A program made the position numbers and the translations under genes. 64,000 nucleotides of DNA from the NCBI GenBank assembly GCA_019359395.1, contig JAHHHK010000021.1:1-64000 (forward strand), given 5' to 3'. This DNA comes from Komarekiella atlantica HA4396-MV6. GTDB taxonomy: Bacteria; Cyanobacteriota; Cyanobacteriia; Cyanobacteriales; Nostocaceae. Numbering within the stretch: position 1 is the first letter of the stretch; every line of letters begins with the position of its first letter. The notes under the pieces are model-generated. The model saw only the letters and a list, made by a program, of their open reading frames with translations, was not told the origin of the DNA and did not search any database. Below are positions 15,454 through 24,875 of this stretch, piece by piece.

Positions 15454-16953
15454 TCAAGAGATCAGATGTAGTTCCAATATGTTGAGTAACTTGGGCATAT
15501 CTTTCTGGGAAACCTTACGTGTATCCGTCTCTACCGCATCAACCCAAGAAATACTTTTACCCATTGTTGATGCAAAAAATGCTCTAGACCAGCCTTTGGT
15601 TTTTCTAGCTTCTCTAATAACATTACCAGTTGGAGGCTGAATATTGTCTTTGCTTGGCTGACTTGAGTTCATCAAGCGTTCTTGCACTTCTGCTGGTACA
15701 TGAAAATGCCATTTAGTATTTAGTAATTCATTCCAGTAGCCTATTGGTCTTTTAGTGTGACTACTACTTATTAACCAAGCTGCTTCTGTTTCTAAATCTA
15801 CTTGCCATCCTGCTTCTTTGACAACTTTCAAGTCAGTTTCAAAGTCATCAGCTATTTGTCGTCTCAACTGATTGTCTTGCTCCACTGTTGACAATTTGTC
15901 TGCGCCATAAGCAATTTCCATTAGAGTTTTGCCCATTACGCAATTCTGATATCCTGGTTGAATTTGAAAGGTTAGCCAGACTAGCATTCTAGCTGCACCA
16001 GCATTTTGCTTGCCAATGCTAAATAGTTTCTGTACAGTTTTCTTTGTGATAATTCCAGTATTACTGTAATAGTTAGACTTGTTGAAAAAGTATTTTGTCC
16101 ATGCTCCAGGCTGACCTATGACTTTTAACCCCGCAAGCTTGCTATTACCAGCTTTATCTGTTTTAAAATCTCTGATTATACTAACGTCCCAAATCTTTAA
16201 ATCAGCAACAGTAAAGTCTCCTACTTTCCCTCTTTTGGGCCATGCAATACAAGCTAGTATTTGAGCAGGTTGCCGCAACAAGTTGTACAAAATACTCAGC
16301 TTTTCATGCTTGCATAAATCTCTACGTTTGACAAGCCCTGTATATTCAAGTAACTGCTTGTCATCAATGACAAAATTGCCTTCCCAAGGTTTTTCTAAGT
16401 TGGCTACTAAAGCACAGTAAATTAGGTGAATAGCACATGCTCTTGGATCAAATTGGTCTATAACAACTAAGGCAGTTTCTTCAGCCAGAGTTTCTGGTTG
16501 TGGGTTTTCGGGATTATCCGTTACATAGTAAAAGATTTTTTCTTTAGTGCCTTCAACTTCTTTTTCATAGCTGAAAGTCCTACTTATTCGAGTTTTCCAA
16601 GACAGATTCATTTTTTGAGATAAGACATCAGCAACTCCATGCAAAATTAGAGATAAAGCAGCAATATTAGTCTTACCATCAGGGAATAATGAAGCTTTTT
16701 TGAATTGTTGGGGTTTTAACGAAACCTGTTGGTAAGCTGATACTGATTTGGGAACATTTTCATCTTTCTTAAATTTGACCTTAAAAAGGATTTGCTTTTT
16801 GAAGTTAGCAGTCTGGTTTTCTATAAATCTTTCATCTTCAGCAATATTATCACTATGATTAGAATTACTATGAATGATATTTTTTAATATTTTCTGAAAT
16901 CGGTGAAAAATTTTACTTTTCAACATTTCTAATAACTTATTAAAGATTTGCAC
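15454..16953 (-). CDS. Large protein with C-terminal XRE-like HTH, function unknown
   Basis: 499 residues. The N-terminal 75 residues are basic and low-complexity. Residues 90-430 form a soluble domain that I cannot assign. Residues about 445-495 look like a lambda-repressor/XRE HTH (REARKTKGWSRAFFASTMG...ISWVDAVETDTRKVSQ). The mix of a long unknown domain and a terminal HTH could fit a plasmid or phage replication or regulatory protein, but no origin or iterons are visible. The AT-rich 500-bp leader is unlike its neighbours and transfer is possible. Confidence 0.6.
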   Translation of the reverse strand: MQIFNKLLEMLKSKIFHRFQKILKNIIHSNSNHSDNIAEDERFIENQTANFKKQILFKVKFKKDENVPKSVSAYQQVSLKPQQFKKASLFPDGKTNIAALSLILHGVADVLSQKMNLSWKTRISRTFSYEKEVEGTKEKIFYYVTDNPENPQPETLAEETALVVIDQFDPRACAIHLIYCALVANLEKPWEGNFVIDDKQLLEYTGLVKRRDLCKHEKLSILYNLLRQPAQILACIAWPKRGKVGDFTVADLKIWDVSIIRDFKTDKAGNSKLAGLKVIGQPGAWTKYFFNKSNYYSNTGIITKKTVQKLFSIGKQNAGAARMLVWLTFQIQPGYQNCVMGKTLMEIAYGADKLSTVEQDNQLRRQIADDFETDLKVVKEAGWQVDLETEAAWLISSSHTKRPIGYWNELLNTKWHFHVPAEVQERLMNSSQPSKDNIQPPTGNVIREARKTKGWSRAFFASTMGKSISWVDAVETDTRKVSQKDMPKLLNILELHLIS

Positions 16954-17461
16954 TCTTACGTTTAGTTAAATTAATCAGTAGATCTATTTTATGTATTTAT
17001 AGATATGCCAAAGATTAGTTGCTGATATGTTAACTTTTAACTGCTTTATTTTAAATGATCTATTTAAATTAGATTGTAACTGATAATTTTTGTGCTTTTA
17101 CTAACCGCAAGAGGGAGATTAAAAACTCTAAATAGCAAGATATCTGTTTAATCTATTTTTGTCTTTGGACATAGATAATTAAATATTAGTTTAATTCATT
17201 ACTTAAGGAGGATGAGAAAAAAGAGCAATTATGTATAAAGCCCTGGTTAAAGATACATAAAAATATCTTTATTTGATGGAAATATAATAGCTAAACAGAT
17301 AAGTTGATCATTCTTCTTTGCGTGGGTGAACTGTAAAATTTTTATCTATAATAGTTGAGATAAGCATTTTATTTTAAAGTAGTAATGCGATCGCTTGCCA
17401 AGTGGCTCTGATATAAGCGATATTAAAGGACTAACTTAACCGAACTAATATATATTGATTT
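16954..17461. other. AT-rich divergent intergenic region
   Basis: 508 bp between two divergent genes, so it must hold both promoters. It is clearly AT-rich with one GCGATCGC octamer near 17388. I see no convincing operator, repeat array or hairpin. Confidence 0.5.
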
Positions 17462-18682
17462 ATGCAAGATTTTAGTCACTTGCTGTCAGAAAAAGTTGAT
17501 GCGATCGCTCAACAGTGGGTTGAAGCAGTAATTCAAGACCAACAAATTAAAAGTACTAATAATCTCTCAAAAACAGCTATTCGAGATCATGTTCCTCATG
17601 TTCTTACTGCTTTGGTGACAGTACTGGCTAAAGCTCAAGCAAGTGATATTAAAACGATTGTCGAAGCTAGCTTAGAACATGGTTTGCTAAGAGCAGAACA
17701 AGGCTTTGACCCCACAGAAGTTGTGCGAGAATATCACTTACTCCGTACCATTATCTTTGCTAATCTGCGTGCAGAATTGTTACAGGGAACCGTAGAGGAA
17801 GTATTACGGTCAGTATCGCTGATTGATGCAGTTGTGGATGAAGCGATCGCTCAGTGTTTTCAAAGCTATGTCAAAGAAAGGTTAAATGAACTAGAGCAAC
17901 TGCAAAACCAATTAATTTTAACTGTTGAAGAATTGAGGCGGTTAATTCGCACTAGCCAAGAAAACCTGAATATGCTAGCACATGAACTCAAAACACCGCT
18001 TACCTCAATTATTGGCTACTCAGAACTGTTCATTCGTCAACAGCGCTCCCCCGAACTCAAAGATACTGTTACTAGCGTTGAGCATATCGAGCGTGTGTTG
18101 CGTAGCGGTCGTCAACTCCTGCATATAATTAATGATTCGCTAGAGCTTTCTCGCTATGAATCAGGTAATATGCACTTACACCTTGCAACAACAGATGTAC
18201 ACTCTATCATTGACACTGTTGTAGAAACTATGCAGCCTTTAGCAGATAAGCAAGGACTTAAGCTACTGCTGAACTGTGAAGACGCACCAGTGCAAGTATT
18301 AACAGATCCATTACGACTGCAACAGATTTTGACCAATCTAGTTAGTAATGCTATTCGCTACACAGAAACAGGCTGCGTGACCATTGAGTGTCATTCATTT
18401 ATCAACAATCAATGGGCGATCGCAGTTACAGATACAGGAATTGGCATAGCACTTGAAGACCAAGAGCGCATTTTTGAACCCTTTGCTCGTGTTGATCATT
18501 CCCAAAAACTGCATCCTCCAGATAGCACAGGGTTGGGACTGGCGATCGTTGCACGTATGGTAAAGCTGTTACAAGGCGAAATCAATCTTACTTCTGAGGT
18601 GGAAGTTGGTTCCACATTTACAGTAATTCTACCATTGGAAGTAACAACCGAGGTAGAGGTTATGGCAAAAACGTTTCAGTAG
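17462..18682 (+). CDS. Soluble sensor histidine kinase with RsbRD-like N-terminus
   Basis: 406 residues and no membrane helix. Residues 1-140 are an all-helical domain (LLSEKVDAIAQQWVEAV..., EYHLLRTIIFANL) resembling the RsbR/RsbT antagonist N-terminal sensor fold. A coiled coil follows at about 140-165. The HisKA domain carries the phospho-accepting His174 in MLAHELKTPLTSIIGYSE. The HATPase_c domain has the N box (NLVSNAIRYTE), G1 (VTDTGIGI), F (IFEPFARV) and G2 (STGLGLAI). No response regulator is adjacent, so it is an orphan kinase. The signal is unknown. Confidence 0.9.
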   Translation: MQDFSHLLSEKVDAIAQQWVEAVIQDQQIKSTNNLSKTAIRDHVPHVLTALVTVLAKAQASDIKTIVEASLEHGLLRAEQGFDPTEVVREYHLLRTIIFANLRAELLQGTVEEVLRSVSLIDAVVDEAIAQCFQSYVKERLNELEQLQNQLILTVEELRRLIRTSQENLNMLAHELKTPLTSIIGYSELFIRQQRSPELKDTVTSVEHIERVLRSGRQLLHIINDSLELSRYESGNMHLHLATTDVHSIIDTVVETMQPLADKQGLKLLLNCEDAPVQVLTDPLRLQQILTNLVSNAIRYTETGCVTIECHSFINNQWAIAVTDTGIGIALEDQERIFEPFARVDHSQKLHPPDSTGLGLAIVARMVKLLQGEINLTSEVEVGSTFTVILPLEVTTEVEVMAKTFQ

Positions 18683-18748
18683 CCTAGAGCCAGTAAAGTA
18701 ACCTAAAGATTTCTCAATGGCATATCAGGGCGTAATTGTGGATGTATA

Positions 18749-18777
18749 GTAGAGACGTTGCAATGCAACGTCTCTAC
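18749..18777. repeat. 29-bp palindrome, GTAGAGACGT family, copy 4
   Basis: Identical in its arms to the copy at 152-180. It lies between two convergent genes, 67 bp after the kinase stop. Confidence 0.92.
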
Positions 18778-18842
18778 AGTCAACGATAATTGGTCATTTT
18801 ACCGAAAATAAATCGGTTTTTTGCGATTACTGAATCGATGCT

Positions 18843-19547
18843 CTAGCGGTACGGTTGGTCAGCAGGATCACCGTAGGGGTCTTCGCTAGCTGGGCGGACG
18901 TTGCCATACTGTCCGTAATCTGCCGGATCACCGTAGGGGTCTTCGCTAGCTGGGCGGACATGACCATACTGTCCGTAATCTGCCGGATCACCGTAGGGGT
19001 CTTCACTAGCTGGGCGGACGTTACCATACTGTCCGTAATTTGCTTGATTGCTTCCTTGCATCAACTTCTTGAGGGCTAGAGCCGCGATACCCGCCATCGC
19101 TCCCTTCGCTAAGGGATTGCTCATAATGTTACCACCTTGACTACCTGTAGATCTCCCCGTAACACCACCCAAAATTTGACTGAGTATATCTGGTTGTTGT
19201 TGGTGAATCCGACCTGTTGTTTGAGCAAGATAATTTGGGTCTTGAAAGCGATCGTCTATACCATCTTGGTTCAAATCAGGAAAATTCAAGTTTGAAGAAC
19301 GTGTCTGCTGTTGAAGATATCGACCAAACTGCATCCGCTCTTGTGGTGACATCCGATTAAAAGCTTCTTGTGCAGATTCCTGATAAAGTTCTGGAGGTAA
19401 CTGTCTAGATACTTGCTGATAACGGTTTAAAACTTCTTCATCAGAGTATCCCTCATGGGGTAAACCCTGCTCGTAACGATTCACAAAATTGCGGTAGTCA
19501 TTTTGTTCTGCCTGTCCACCACCAAAGAGTTTTTCTAATAAATTCAT
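18843..19547 (-). CDS. Gly/Tyr-rich repeat protein, unknown function
   Basis: 234 residues. The N-terminal helical part (1-95) contains EEVLNRYQQVSRQLPPELYQ and MSPQERMQFGRYLQQQ. A Gln-rich linker follows, then a glycine/alanine hydrophobic segment (PLAKGAMAGIAALALKKLMQG, about 145-165). The tail has three near-identical 20-residue repeats with core GNVRPASEDPYGDP. The layout of helical domain plus short hydrophobic anchor is shared with the protein at 24261-24782. It has a good GGAGG-like leader. Function is unknown; a role at membranes is an inference. Confidence 0.75.
   Translation of the reverse strand: MNLLEKLFGGGQAEQNDYRNFVNRYEQGLPHEGYSDEEVLNRYQQVSRQLPPELYQESAQEAFNRMSPQERMQFGRYLQQQTRSSNLNFPDLNQDGIDDRFQDPNYLAQTTGRIHQQQPDILSQILGGVTGRSTGSQGGNIMSNPLAKGAMAGIAALALKKLMQGSNQANYGQYGNVRPASEDPYGDPADYGQYGHVRPASEDPYGDPADYGQYGNVRPASEDPYGDPADQPYR
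18865..19044. repeat. In-frame tandem repeat, 3 x 60 bp
   Basis: Three near-identical 60-bp units inside the preceding gene, each starting GGATCACCGTAGGGGTCTTC on the plus strand. They encode the 20-residue protein repeat. The high nucleotide identity indicates recent expansion. Confidence 0.95.
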
Positions 19548-19839
19548 TTGTTCCTCCTAAAGTTTTAATTCAATCAACTATTAACGGTCAAGTAATTACT
19601 TCTAGGATATTAATCGCTTTATTTTTTTAATAGCATCTATCAAAAGGTATCATTATATTTAAATTTGTAATACTTTAATTTCTTATATAAAATTTCTATT
19701 TTATTATGAGTAATCCAGGAATCAAATCGGATTACTACAATATTATATTGATTGTTGAATTTAAATGTAAAAATATTTCATATTAAACATAAAAATAGAA
19801 TGACAGGTACATGCCATCTATTTTTAATGTTTGCAACAA

Positions 19840-20322
19840 TTAATATGTCTGAACAGGAGCCTGACCCAAACCCCTCAAATCGCGCCCTGTAGGACTATTA
19901 TTATATCCTTGAAAGTCGCGGTATTGTCGTGCTTCCTCTTCTGGAATACGAATACCCCCTTGTGGTGGTGTTACCCAGATAGGGCGACCTTGAGCATCTC
20001 GATAGTAAACACGCCCATTTTTAGAAAGATAGTATTTACCTTGCGCTCCCGTTCCTTGGGCATTTTTGCGCTGATTATAAAGGTAGTAAAGTGCAGCGGC
20101 TCCTCCCAAGATTGCCACTTTTTGTCCTGTACTTAATCCCCTCTTAGCTTGAGGTTGATTTACGGGGGGACGATTATTTAAATTTCTACCAACACTATCG
20201 TTAATCGGAGGTGGCGCGGCATTTTGGGAACCTCCGCCGCAGCTATTTAGCAGCGGTACTGTTAGTAATGTTGAAAGAAATACTGCTGCGGGAAGCGAAG
20301 CTAGTTTATGAACCTTCATCAT
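19840..20322 (-). CDS. Putative lipoprotein
   Basis: 160 residues. A signal peptide (residues 1-28) ends in the lipobox-like LLNSC, with Cys28 followed by GGG. The mature part is Pro/Asn-rich, with a short hydrophobic stretch (VAILGGAAALYYLYN, about 68-83) and a WW-like segment, KYYLSKNGRVYYRDAQGRP. No family was recognised. It is likely attached to a membrane facing the periplasm. The 292-bp gap upstream is AT-rich with no feature seen. Confidence 0.7.
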   Translation of the reverse strand: MMKVHKLASLPAAVFLSTLLTVPLLNSCGGGSQNAAPPPINDSVGRNLNNRPPVNQPQAKRGLSTGQKVAILGGAAALYYLYNQRKNAQGTGAQGKYYLSKNGRVYYRDAQGRPIWVTPPQGGIRIPEEEARQYRDFQGYNNSPTGRDLRGLGQAPVQTY

Positions 20323-20369
20323 ATTTCCTTTTTCCCTGAATTAGATGGTGCAGTGTTATGGGCTATTAG

Positions 20370-20412
20370 ATCCCCGACTTCTTAAAATCGGGAATCTGAA
20401 AGAAGTCGGGGA
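20370..20412. repeat. Hairpin repeat TCCCCGACTTCTT, copy 1
   Basis: Arms TCCCCGACTTCTT (20370-20382) and AAGAAGTCGGGGA (20400-20412) lie just downstream of the CAAD gene. The same arms form the perfect palindrome at 24812-24846. No T-run follows, so it is a dispersed repeat that may also end transcripts. Confidence 0.85.
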
Positions 20413-20426
20413 CTACCATACTGCGG

Positions 20427-20882
20427 TTAGCTTAAAGTTTCTGACTCTTGTCTGCCTAGAGTTTGTTTTTGAATTAAGCGAATTTCTGCTGCTAATTCTT
20501 GCCGAGTAGAATCTTTGAGCAAATAACGGAAAGTAAACCAAGTTGTGTAACCAAGTCCAATTAACTGTAGAATTGGGGAAACTAGTGGAATATCATTGAT
20601 TGCGCTCAGCACCGCTAGAAAAATTCTCAGTGCCGTAACTGCTATCACAAGCAAAGCAAAGCTAAGAATAGGTAGCTTATATTCTTGGTAAAACTTACCT
20701 ATATACTCAGGTAGTTTTGCCAAAAATACAGAAATCTGTCTACCAATTCTTTGCCATTGTTCTTCATTTTGCGAAGCTGGTGGTAACATTGCCAAGTTTC
20801 CAGTTTCAGAACCTTTAAGTGCTTCTATCTGGTTTTGGGAAGCAGCATCGGTGTATTGCTGTTGCTGTAATTCGGTTTCCAT
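20427..20882 (-). CDS. CAAD-domain membrane protein
   Basis: 151 residues from the ATG at 20882, chosen because AGGAGA lies 5 bp upstream; a 22-residue longer frame exists. The CAAD domain has two helices: YKLPILSFALLVIAVTALRIFLA and PLVSPILQLIGLGYTTWFTFRYLL. The conserved amphipathic end is DSTRQELAAEI. CAAD domains anchor aminoacyl-tRNA synthetases to cyanobacterial thylakoids, but stand-alone versions such as this are common and related to plastid CURT1-type proteins. A role in membrane organisation is an inference. Confidence 0.85.
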   Translation of the reverse strand: METELQQQQYTDAASQNQIEALKGSETGNLAMLPPASQNEEQWQRIGRQISVFLAKLPEYIGKFYQEYKLPILSFALLVIAVTALRIFLAVLSAINDIPLVSPILQLIGLGYTTWFTFRYLLKDSTRQELAAEIRLIQKQTLGRQESETLS

Positions 20883-21038
20883 AATTCTCTCCTGATTTTT
20901 TGCAATGAGAACAGTTTTATCGTTTGATGTTGTTATCAACTTTGGCAACGGTTATGATAACTACAATTTTTAACGCCTTTTATTTCCTTAGTTAAAGGTT
21001 CAATTTTAGCTAACTGCTGCGTTAGTACTAATAGATAG

Positions 21039-22133
21039 TTAAACAGTTTCATCCCGGCGGTCAACTATAATCACAGTAGGGTCTTCACTATTGTAAGTAT
21101 TATCAAAAATCGCTGTTTGTTGATAAACTCCTTGGTCGTAACTTTCAGAGGTATCATTAGCATAATTATGACTTGTAGAGCTGATTAACGTCGGGTCATA
21201 AATTTGCCACTCTTGAATTCCATGTCTGCTAACAATAGAGGCAGCTTGACGAAGCTGATCATCTGTGCCATTGATGATAATTACATAATCTCCTTGAGTG
21301 ATGCGATCGCTGAAGAAACGCGCACGCTCATCTGGTAGTCCCAACCTCATAGCATCAAAGCGATCGCTTACAGCAAAACTTGTCAACCGTTCTGATTGAG
21401 AAAAGTCTCTGTGAACTAAAGAAATTTGACTCAAAGGAAAACCCGCCGCCCGCAAATCATTAATTGCTACTTCGGCATCACTAAGTTTACTGAAGTGACC
21501 GACAGCGTTTTTGGTTAAGCTATTACCCCGATTTAGAATAGCAGTTTTGGGAGTAGTTCTAGTAACATCGATAGTCTCACGCTGGCGATCGGGATGATCA
21601 TAAATGCCAAACTCTTCAATACCCCGATGTTGTAAAATTGCCTCTGCTTTAGCAATTTCTGTATCTGTGCCATCAATAATGACTAAGTAGTGTCCGCGCT
21701 CCACTCGTTCGTTGTAAACTCTAGCTCGTTCTTCAGGAATTCCCAAACCAATCAATGCGCCAAGTAAACCACCAGCAGCAGCACCAATACCCACGCCTGC
21801 AACAGTTGTAGCTAAGGCGGTTGCTGTTGCACCAGCAAGCATAATTGGGCCAATACCAGGAATCGCTAGAGTACCAAGACCAACCAATAAACCAGTCAAA
21901 CCACCCAAAGCGCCACCGGAAAGTGCTCCCAATGTTGCACCTTCATCAGCTTTATCACCAACGCGCTCCCTAACTTCAGCACCAGCAATATCATCATTGT
22001 GGTTTGCATCCTGCACAACCACAGAAACTCTATCCATTGCAAAGCCTGAATCTCTCAACTCATGCAACGCGTGCTCTGCATTCCGACGATGAGTAAATAC
22101 GCCTACAGCACGCCGATGTATACCTATAACCAT
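21039..22133 (-). CDS. General stress protein with two YflT-like domains around a Gly-rich hydrophobic segment
   Basis: 364 residues from the ATG at 22133, preceded by AAGGAGCAATA. Two copies of a small alpha/beta domain are visible. One is at about 5-55 plus its partner strands at about 135-185 (AVGVFTHRRNAEHALHEL...HYLVIIDGTDTEIAKAEAIL). The other is at about 210-310 (AVGHFSKLSDAEVAINDL...DYVIIINGTDDQLRQA). A Gly/Ala hydrophobic region (about 68-130) interrupts the first. This is the general stress protein 17M/YflT-like family found in cyanobacterial stress loci. Function unknown. Confidence 0.8.
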   Translation of the reverse strand: MVIGIHRRAVGVFTHRRNAEHALHELRDSGFAMDRVSVVVQDANHNDDIAGAEVRERVGDKADEGATLGALSGGALGGLTGLLVGLGTLAIPGIGPIMLAGATATALATTVAGVGIGAAAGGLLGALIGLGIPEERARVYNERVERGHYLVIIDGTDTEIAKAEAILQHRGIEEFGIYDHPDRQRETIDVTRTTPKTAILNRGNSLTKNAVGHFSKLSDAEVAINDLRAAGFPLSQISLVHRDFSQSERLTSFAVSDRFDAMRLGLPDERARFFSDRITQGDYVIIINGTDDQLRQAASIVSRHGIQEWQIYDPTLISSTSHNYANDTSESYDQGVYQQTAIFDNTYNSEDPTVIIVDRRDETV

Positions 22134-22650
22134 TATTGCTCCTTGCAGCAAAAGAAAATTATTGATTTACAAAATTATTGAGACGTTAATAACATTTAGG
22201 CATTTTGAGATTAACTTCTCCTCAATCTCTTGGAATAAATTCTGTCTTTCTCAAGAGTGACTAAATAAGTATTACCAGCAAAACAATCAAAGCTAAAAAA
22301 TGAAGGGTTTATTTAATTATTATATGTAAGGTATTAATTCAAATCTTTAATTAGTATAAATCCCTGGAAACATCTAGGCTTGCTTAACTTCAAGCCTTAC
22401 ATCTAGTACTAGAATCTAGTCATAAAAATGCTAGTAACTAGTCACAAAAATATTAAAACCAATTTTTATTTTACTAAGTACATAAATACTATAATCAGGT
22501 TTGAAATAATTTTTAACTTATTTAATTACACGTAATTAATACCTTTGGTTAATGATCAAAGTGATTGAAGTCAATCTTCAGAGAGAAGATTTATATGAAC
22601 TAATTTCTTAGTCTAGTAATGAACAGTAAAACTTTTTAGGGAATAAAATA
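22134..22650. promoter_or_regulatory. Divergent promoter region between two stress genes
   Basis: 517 bp, AT-rich, between the YflT-like gene (-) and the PRC/DUF2382 gene (+), so both promoters must lie here. Short CTAGT-containing repeats occur at about 22400-22450 (CTAGTCATAAAAATGCTAGT and CTAGTCACAAAAAT), which could be binding sites. No consensus operator is recognised. Confidence 0.4.
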
Positions 22651-23544
22651 ATGCCACTCCATAGAATAAGTGAATTCGACCCAGATTATCACAATACTAT
22701 TCAAGGTAAAGACATCAAAGGAATGGGTGTCTATGTCCGAGGAACTGATGAGAAGATTGGCACAATCAGTGATGCTGTAGTAGACGACGAAGGTGCGTTC
22801 CGTTATTTAATCGTTGACATAGGCTTTTGGATTTTTGGCAAGAAAGTATTGCTACCAATAGGTAAAGCACAAATTGACTCTAGAGCAGACCGTGTTTATG
22901 TCGTTGGGATCACAAGAGAGCAAGCGGAAAATCTACCTGAATATCAAGAGCATACAGCGCTTGACTACGACTATGAAGAACGGGTGCGTGGAGGATATCG
23001 CACACAGTCTGTAGAAAACTCAGCGCCTCTGGATGCAACATCTACAGCTGCGGTAGCATCGACAGCTGGGTACAGCGCTCCTAGTTATGATCGCAACAAC
23101 TACACCTACGCACAAGAGCCAGATCTATATGATGTTAGCTCTCACGAAGACCAAACCTTCAAACTCTACGAAGAAAGACTGGTTGCTAACAAAAAGCGTC
23201 GGAAAACCGGAGAAGTAGCAATTGGTAAGCACGTTGAAACTGAAACTGCAAGAGTTGCTGTTCCAGTAGAAAAAGAGCGAATCGTGATTGAGCGAGTTAC
23301 TCCTCAAGATGCAGGTAAAGTTGTGTCTCCTGGAACAGCTAACTTCCGTGAAGGTGAAGTAGCACACATGGAAATCTATGAAGAAGTTGCTGACGTTCGT
23401 AAAGAAGCTTTCGTGCGTGAAGAAGTTAGAGTACAAAAAGTTGTAGAACAAGAAATAGTTGAAGCTCAAGAAACCATTCGACGCGAAGAATTAGATGTTG
23501 ACACGGATGGAACGCCAATAGTCAACAAAAATGACCGGATTTAA
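22651..23544 (+). CDS. PRC-barrel / DUF2382 stress protein
   Basis: 297 residues. The PRC-barrel domain (about 15-95) has GKDIKGMGVYVRGTDEKIG and YLIVDIGFWIFGKKVLLP. A low-complexity linker follows (about 105-165). The DUF2382 domain (about 165-290) is recognised by EERLVANKKRRKTGEVAIGK and the repeated E/V/R pattern ending EEVRVQKVVEQEIV. Such proteins are common in desiccation-tolerant bacteria and cyanobacteria. The molecular role is unknown. It is divergent from the YflT-like gene. Confidence 0.88.
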   Translation: MPLHRISEFDPDYHNTIQGKDIKGMGVYVRGTDEKIGTISDAVVDDEGAFRYLIVDIGFWIFGKKVLLPIGKAQIDSRADRVYVVGITREQAENLPEYQEHTALDYDYEERVRGGYRTQSVENSAPLDATSTAAVASTAGYSAPSYDRNNYTYAQEPDLYDVSSHEDQTFKLYEERLVANKKRRKTGEVAIGKHVETETARVAVPVEKERIVIERVTPQDAGKVVSPGTANFREGEVAHMEIYEEVADVRKEAFVREEVRVQKVVEQEIVEAQETIRREELDVDTDGTPIVNKNDRI

Positions 23545-23585
23545 GTTAACTAAATCACGTACGTTTCAATATCTTTCGGTTAAAT

Positions 23586-23627
23586 GGAAAAAGAGCAAGG
23601 CTGAAATTTACCCTTTACTCTTTTTCC
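23586..23627 (+). terminator. Possible terminator hairpin
   Basis: GGAAAAAGAG (23586-23595) pairs with CTCTTTTTCC (23618-23627) across a 22-base loop, 40 bp after the PRC/DUF2382 stop. The stem is AT-rich and the loop long, so activity is uncertain. Confidence 0.4.
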
Positions 23628-23760
23628 AAAGCACAAAACAGATAAGAAAAGTATTGGATGACGTTTTAGTTAGTAGGAGTAGGTTATCTACTTACTTCTT
23701 GGCAAAGTATTTTGAGTAAATTGATGCTGCAAAAGATAGTGTTTAGGTGAGGAAGTCAAA

Positions 23761-24198
23761 ATGAAAATAATTCAACAGTTTCGTCGGATTTTAACAGCTT
23801 TGGTCTTGGTGTTAGTACTAACAACAACAGCCGCCTGTAGTGGTACAGTTCAAGCTAAACAACCTACTCAATTACCGCCAGGAATCAGTCGTAGTGGAGA
23901 CTATGCTCTGCTAGAACGCGGTAACAGTGTACAGGGTCAAGATTTTGGTAATTGGGTTATTGGTACAGCCAAGGGAATTGTTCAAGATGCTTACGTACGT
24001 GACAACAACAAGTTAGGTGTTGTGATTACGCCTCAAGTTCGTCCTACAGAAGTAAAACCATTGGCAAAATCCTTACTCCAAGGTTTTCACAAGAATTTCC
24101 CTAATCAAGACTTAACAGTTTTGGTGTATGCACCAGATAAAAAACTGATTTTGACGGGTCAGTATGATGTGCAATCAAATCAAATTGAGTACAAGTAA
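23761..24198 (+). CDS. Putative lipoprotein
   Basis: 145 residues. The signal peptide (residues 1-26) is highly hydrophobic and ends in the lipobox TAAC with Cys26. The mature domain (about 40-145) is a small alpha/beta unit with VRPTEVKPLAKSLLQGFHKNFPNQDLTVLVYAPDKKLILTG-type strands. I recognise no named family. AGGTGAGGAAG upstream is a good ribosome-binding region. It sits in the stress/envelope block and may be co-transcribed with the next gene 62 bp on. Confidence 0.75.
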   Translation: MKIIQQFRRILTALVLVLVLTTTAACSGTVQAKQPTQLPPGISRSGDYALLERGNSVQGQDFGNWVIGTAKGIVQDAYVRDNNKLGVVITPQVRPTEVKPLAKSLLQGFHKNFPNQDLTVLVYAPDKKLILTGQYDVQSNQIEYK

Positions 24199-24260
24199 TT
24201 ACTCAATTTTCAAAATTCCAAAAGCAGATTGACGTTGTTTTAGAAAAGGAAACAATAAAA

Positions 24261-24782
24261 ATGAGTAGCAGTGACAAATACAAACGCGAAATCATGAACG
24301 AGTTGGCTCATGGGAATACAGAATCTTTAGATGATGTTGCATCTGATCCAACCAAAGATTACCAAAACTTCGACGATTTTGCTCAGCGCTCATCCCACGA
24401 AGAACGCCGTAAATTATTTGGTCGGTCTTTAAATCACGATCGCATACCTCCCAGCCAGATGGAGCCAGAATTGCAAAAAGCGATCGCGCAGATTAAGCCT
24501 AACGAACGCGATGATGTCGCACGAGCATTTTTCAAGCACTTAAAGGAAAGAGGTCTAGATGATCGCCATTTAGAGCGCACCTTGGGACTTTCTACCCATA
24601 ACCCCAACCGGATGAATGCTGATGATGTGAGCAAACTTGCAGCTTTTGCTTATCACAATCATCCCGACATCTTCCAAGAAGTAATGGCTGAACAACCAGC
24701 AATTCTGAAGTTTCTGAGCAACCCAGTGGTAGGAGCAGCTTTAGGAGCGATCGCAGCTAAGTGGTTTGGTGGTCGTAAATAA
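24261..24782 (+). CDS. Helical protein with short hydrophobic C-terminus, unknown function
   Basis: 173 residues. The N-terminus is charged and helical (SSSDKYKREIMNELAHGN; FDDFAQRSSHEERRKLFGRSL). A middle part is FFKHLKERGLDDRHLERTLGL. The C-terminal segment is PVVGAALGAIAAKWFGGRK, a short hydrophobic end. The general plan resembles the protein at 18843-19547. The leader AAAAGGAAACAATAAAA contains a ribosome-binding site. No function is assigned. Confidence 0.7.
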   Translation: MSSSDKYKREIMNELAHGNTESLDDVASDPTKDYQNFDDFAQRSSHEERRKLFGRSLNHDRIPPSQMEPELQKAIAQIKPNERDDVARAFFKHLKERGLDDRHLERTLGLSTHNPNRMNADDVSKLAAFAYHNHPDIFQEVMAEQPAILKFLSNPVVGAALGAIAAKWFGGRK

Positions 24783-24811
24783 ACCTTCATCGCCGGATTT
24801 AGATCCCCTTC

Positions 24812-24846
24812 TAGATCCCCGACTTCTTCAAGAAGTCGGGGATCTA
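24812..24846. repeat. Perfect 35-bp palindrome, TCCCCGACTTCTT family, copy 2
   Basis: Arms of 17 bp (TAGATCCCCGACTTCTT / AAGAAGTCGGGGATCTA) surround a single C. It lies 30 bp upstream of the start of the 1053-residue protein. In the transcript it would form a very stable hairpin just before the ribosome-binding site AACGAGGAAAA. Confidence 0.95.
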
Positions 24847-24875
24847 AACAGCACCGTTTTAACGAGGAAAATACT

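Noticed and set aside
23531-23719. 62-residue frame after the PRC/DUF2382 gene
   Set aside because: It overlaps the upstream stop region and a hairpin and has no recognisable sequence.
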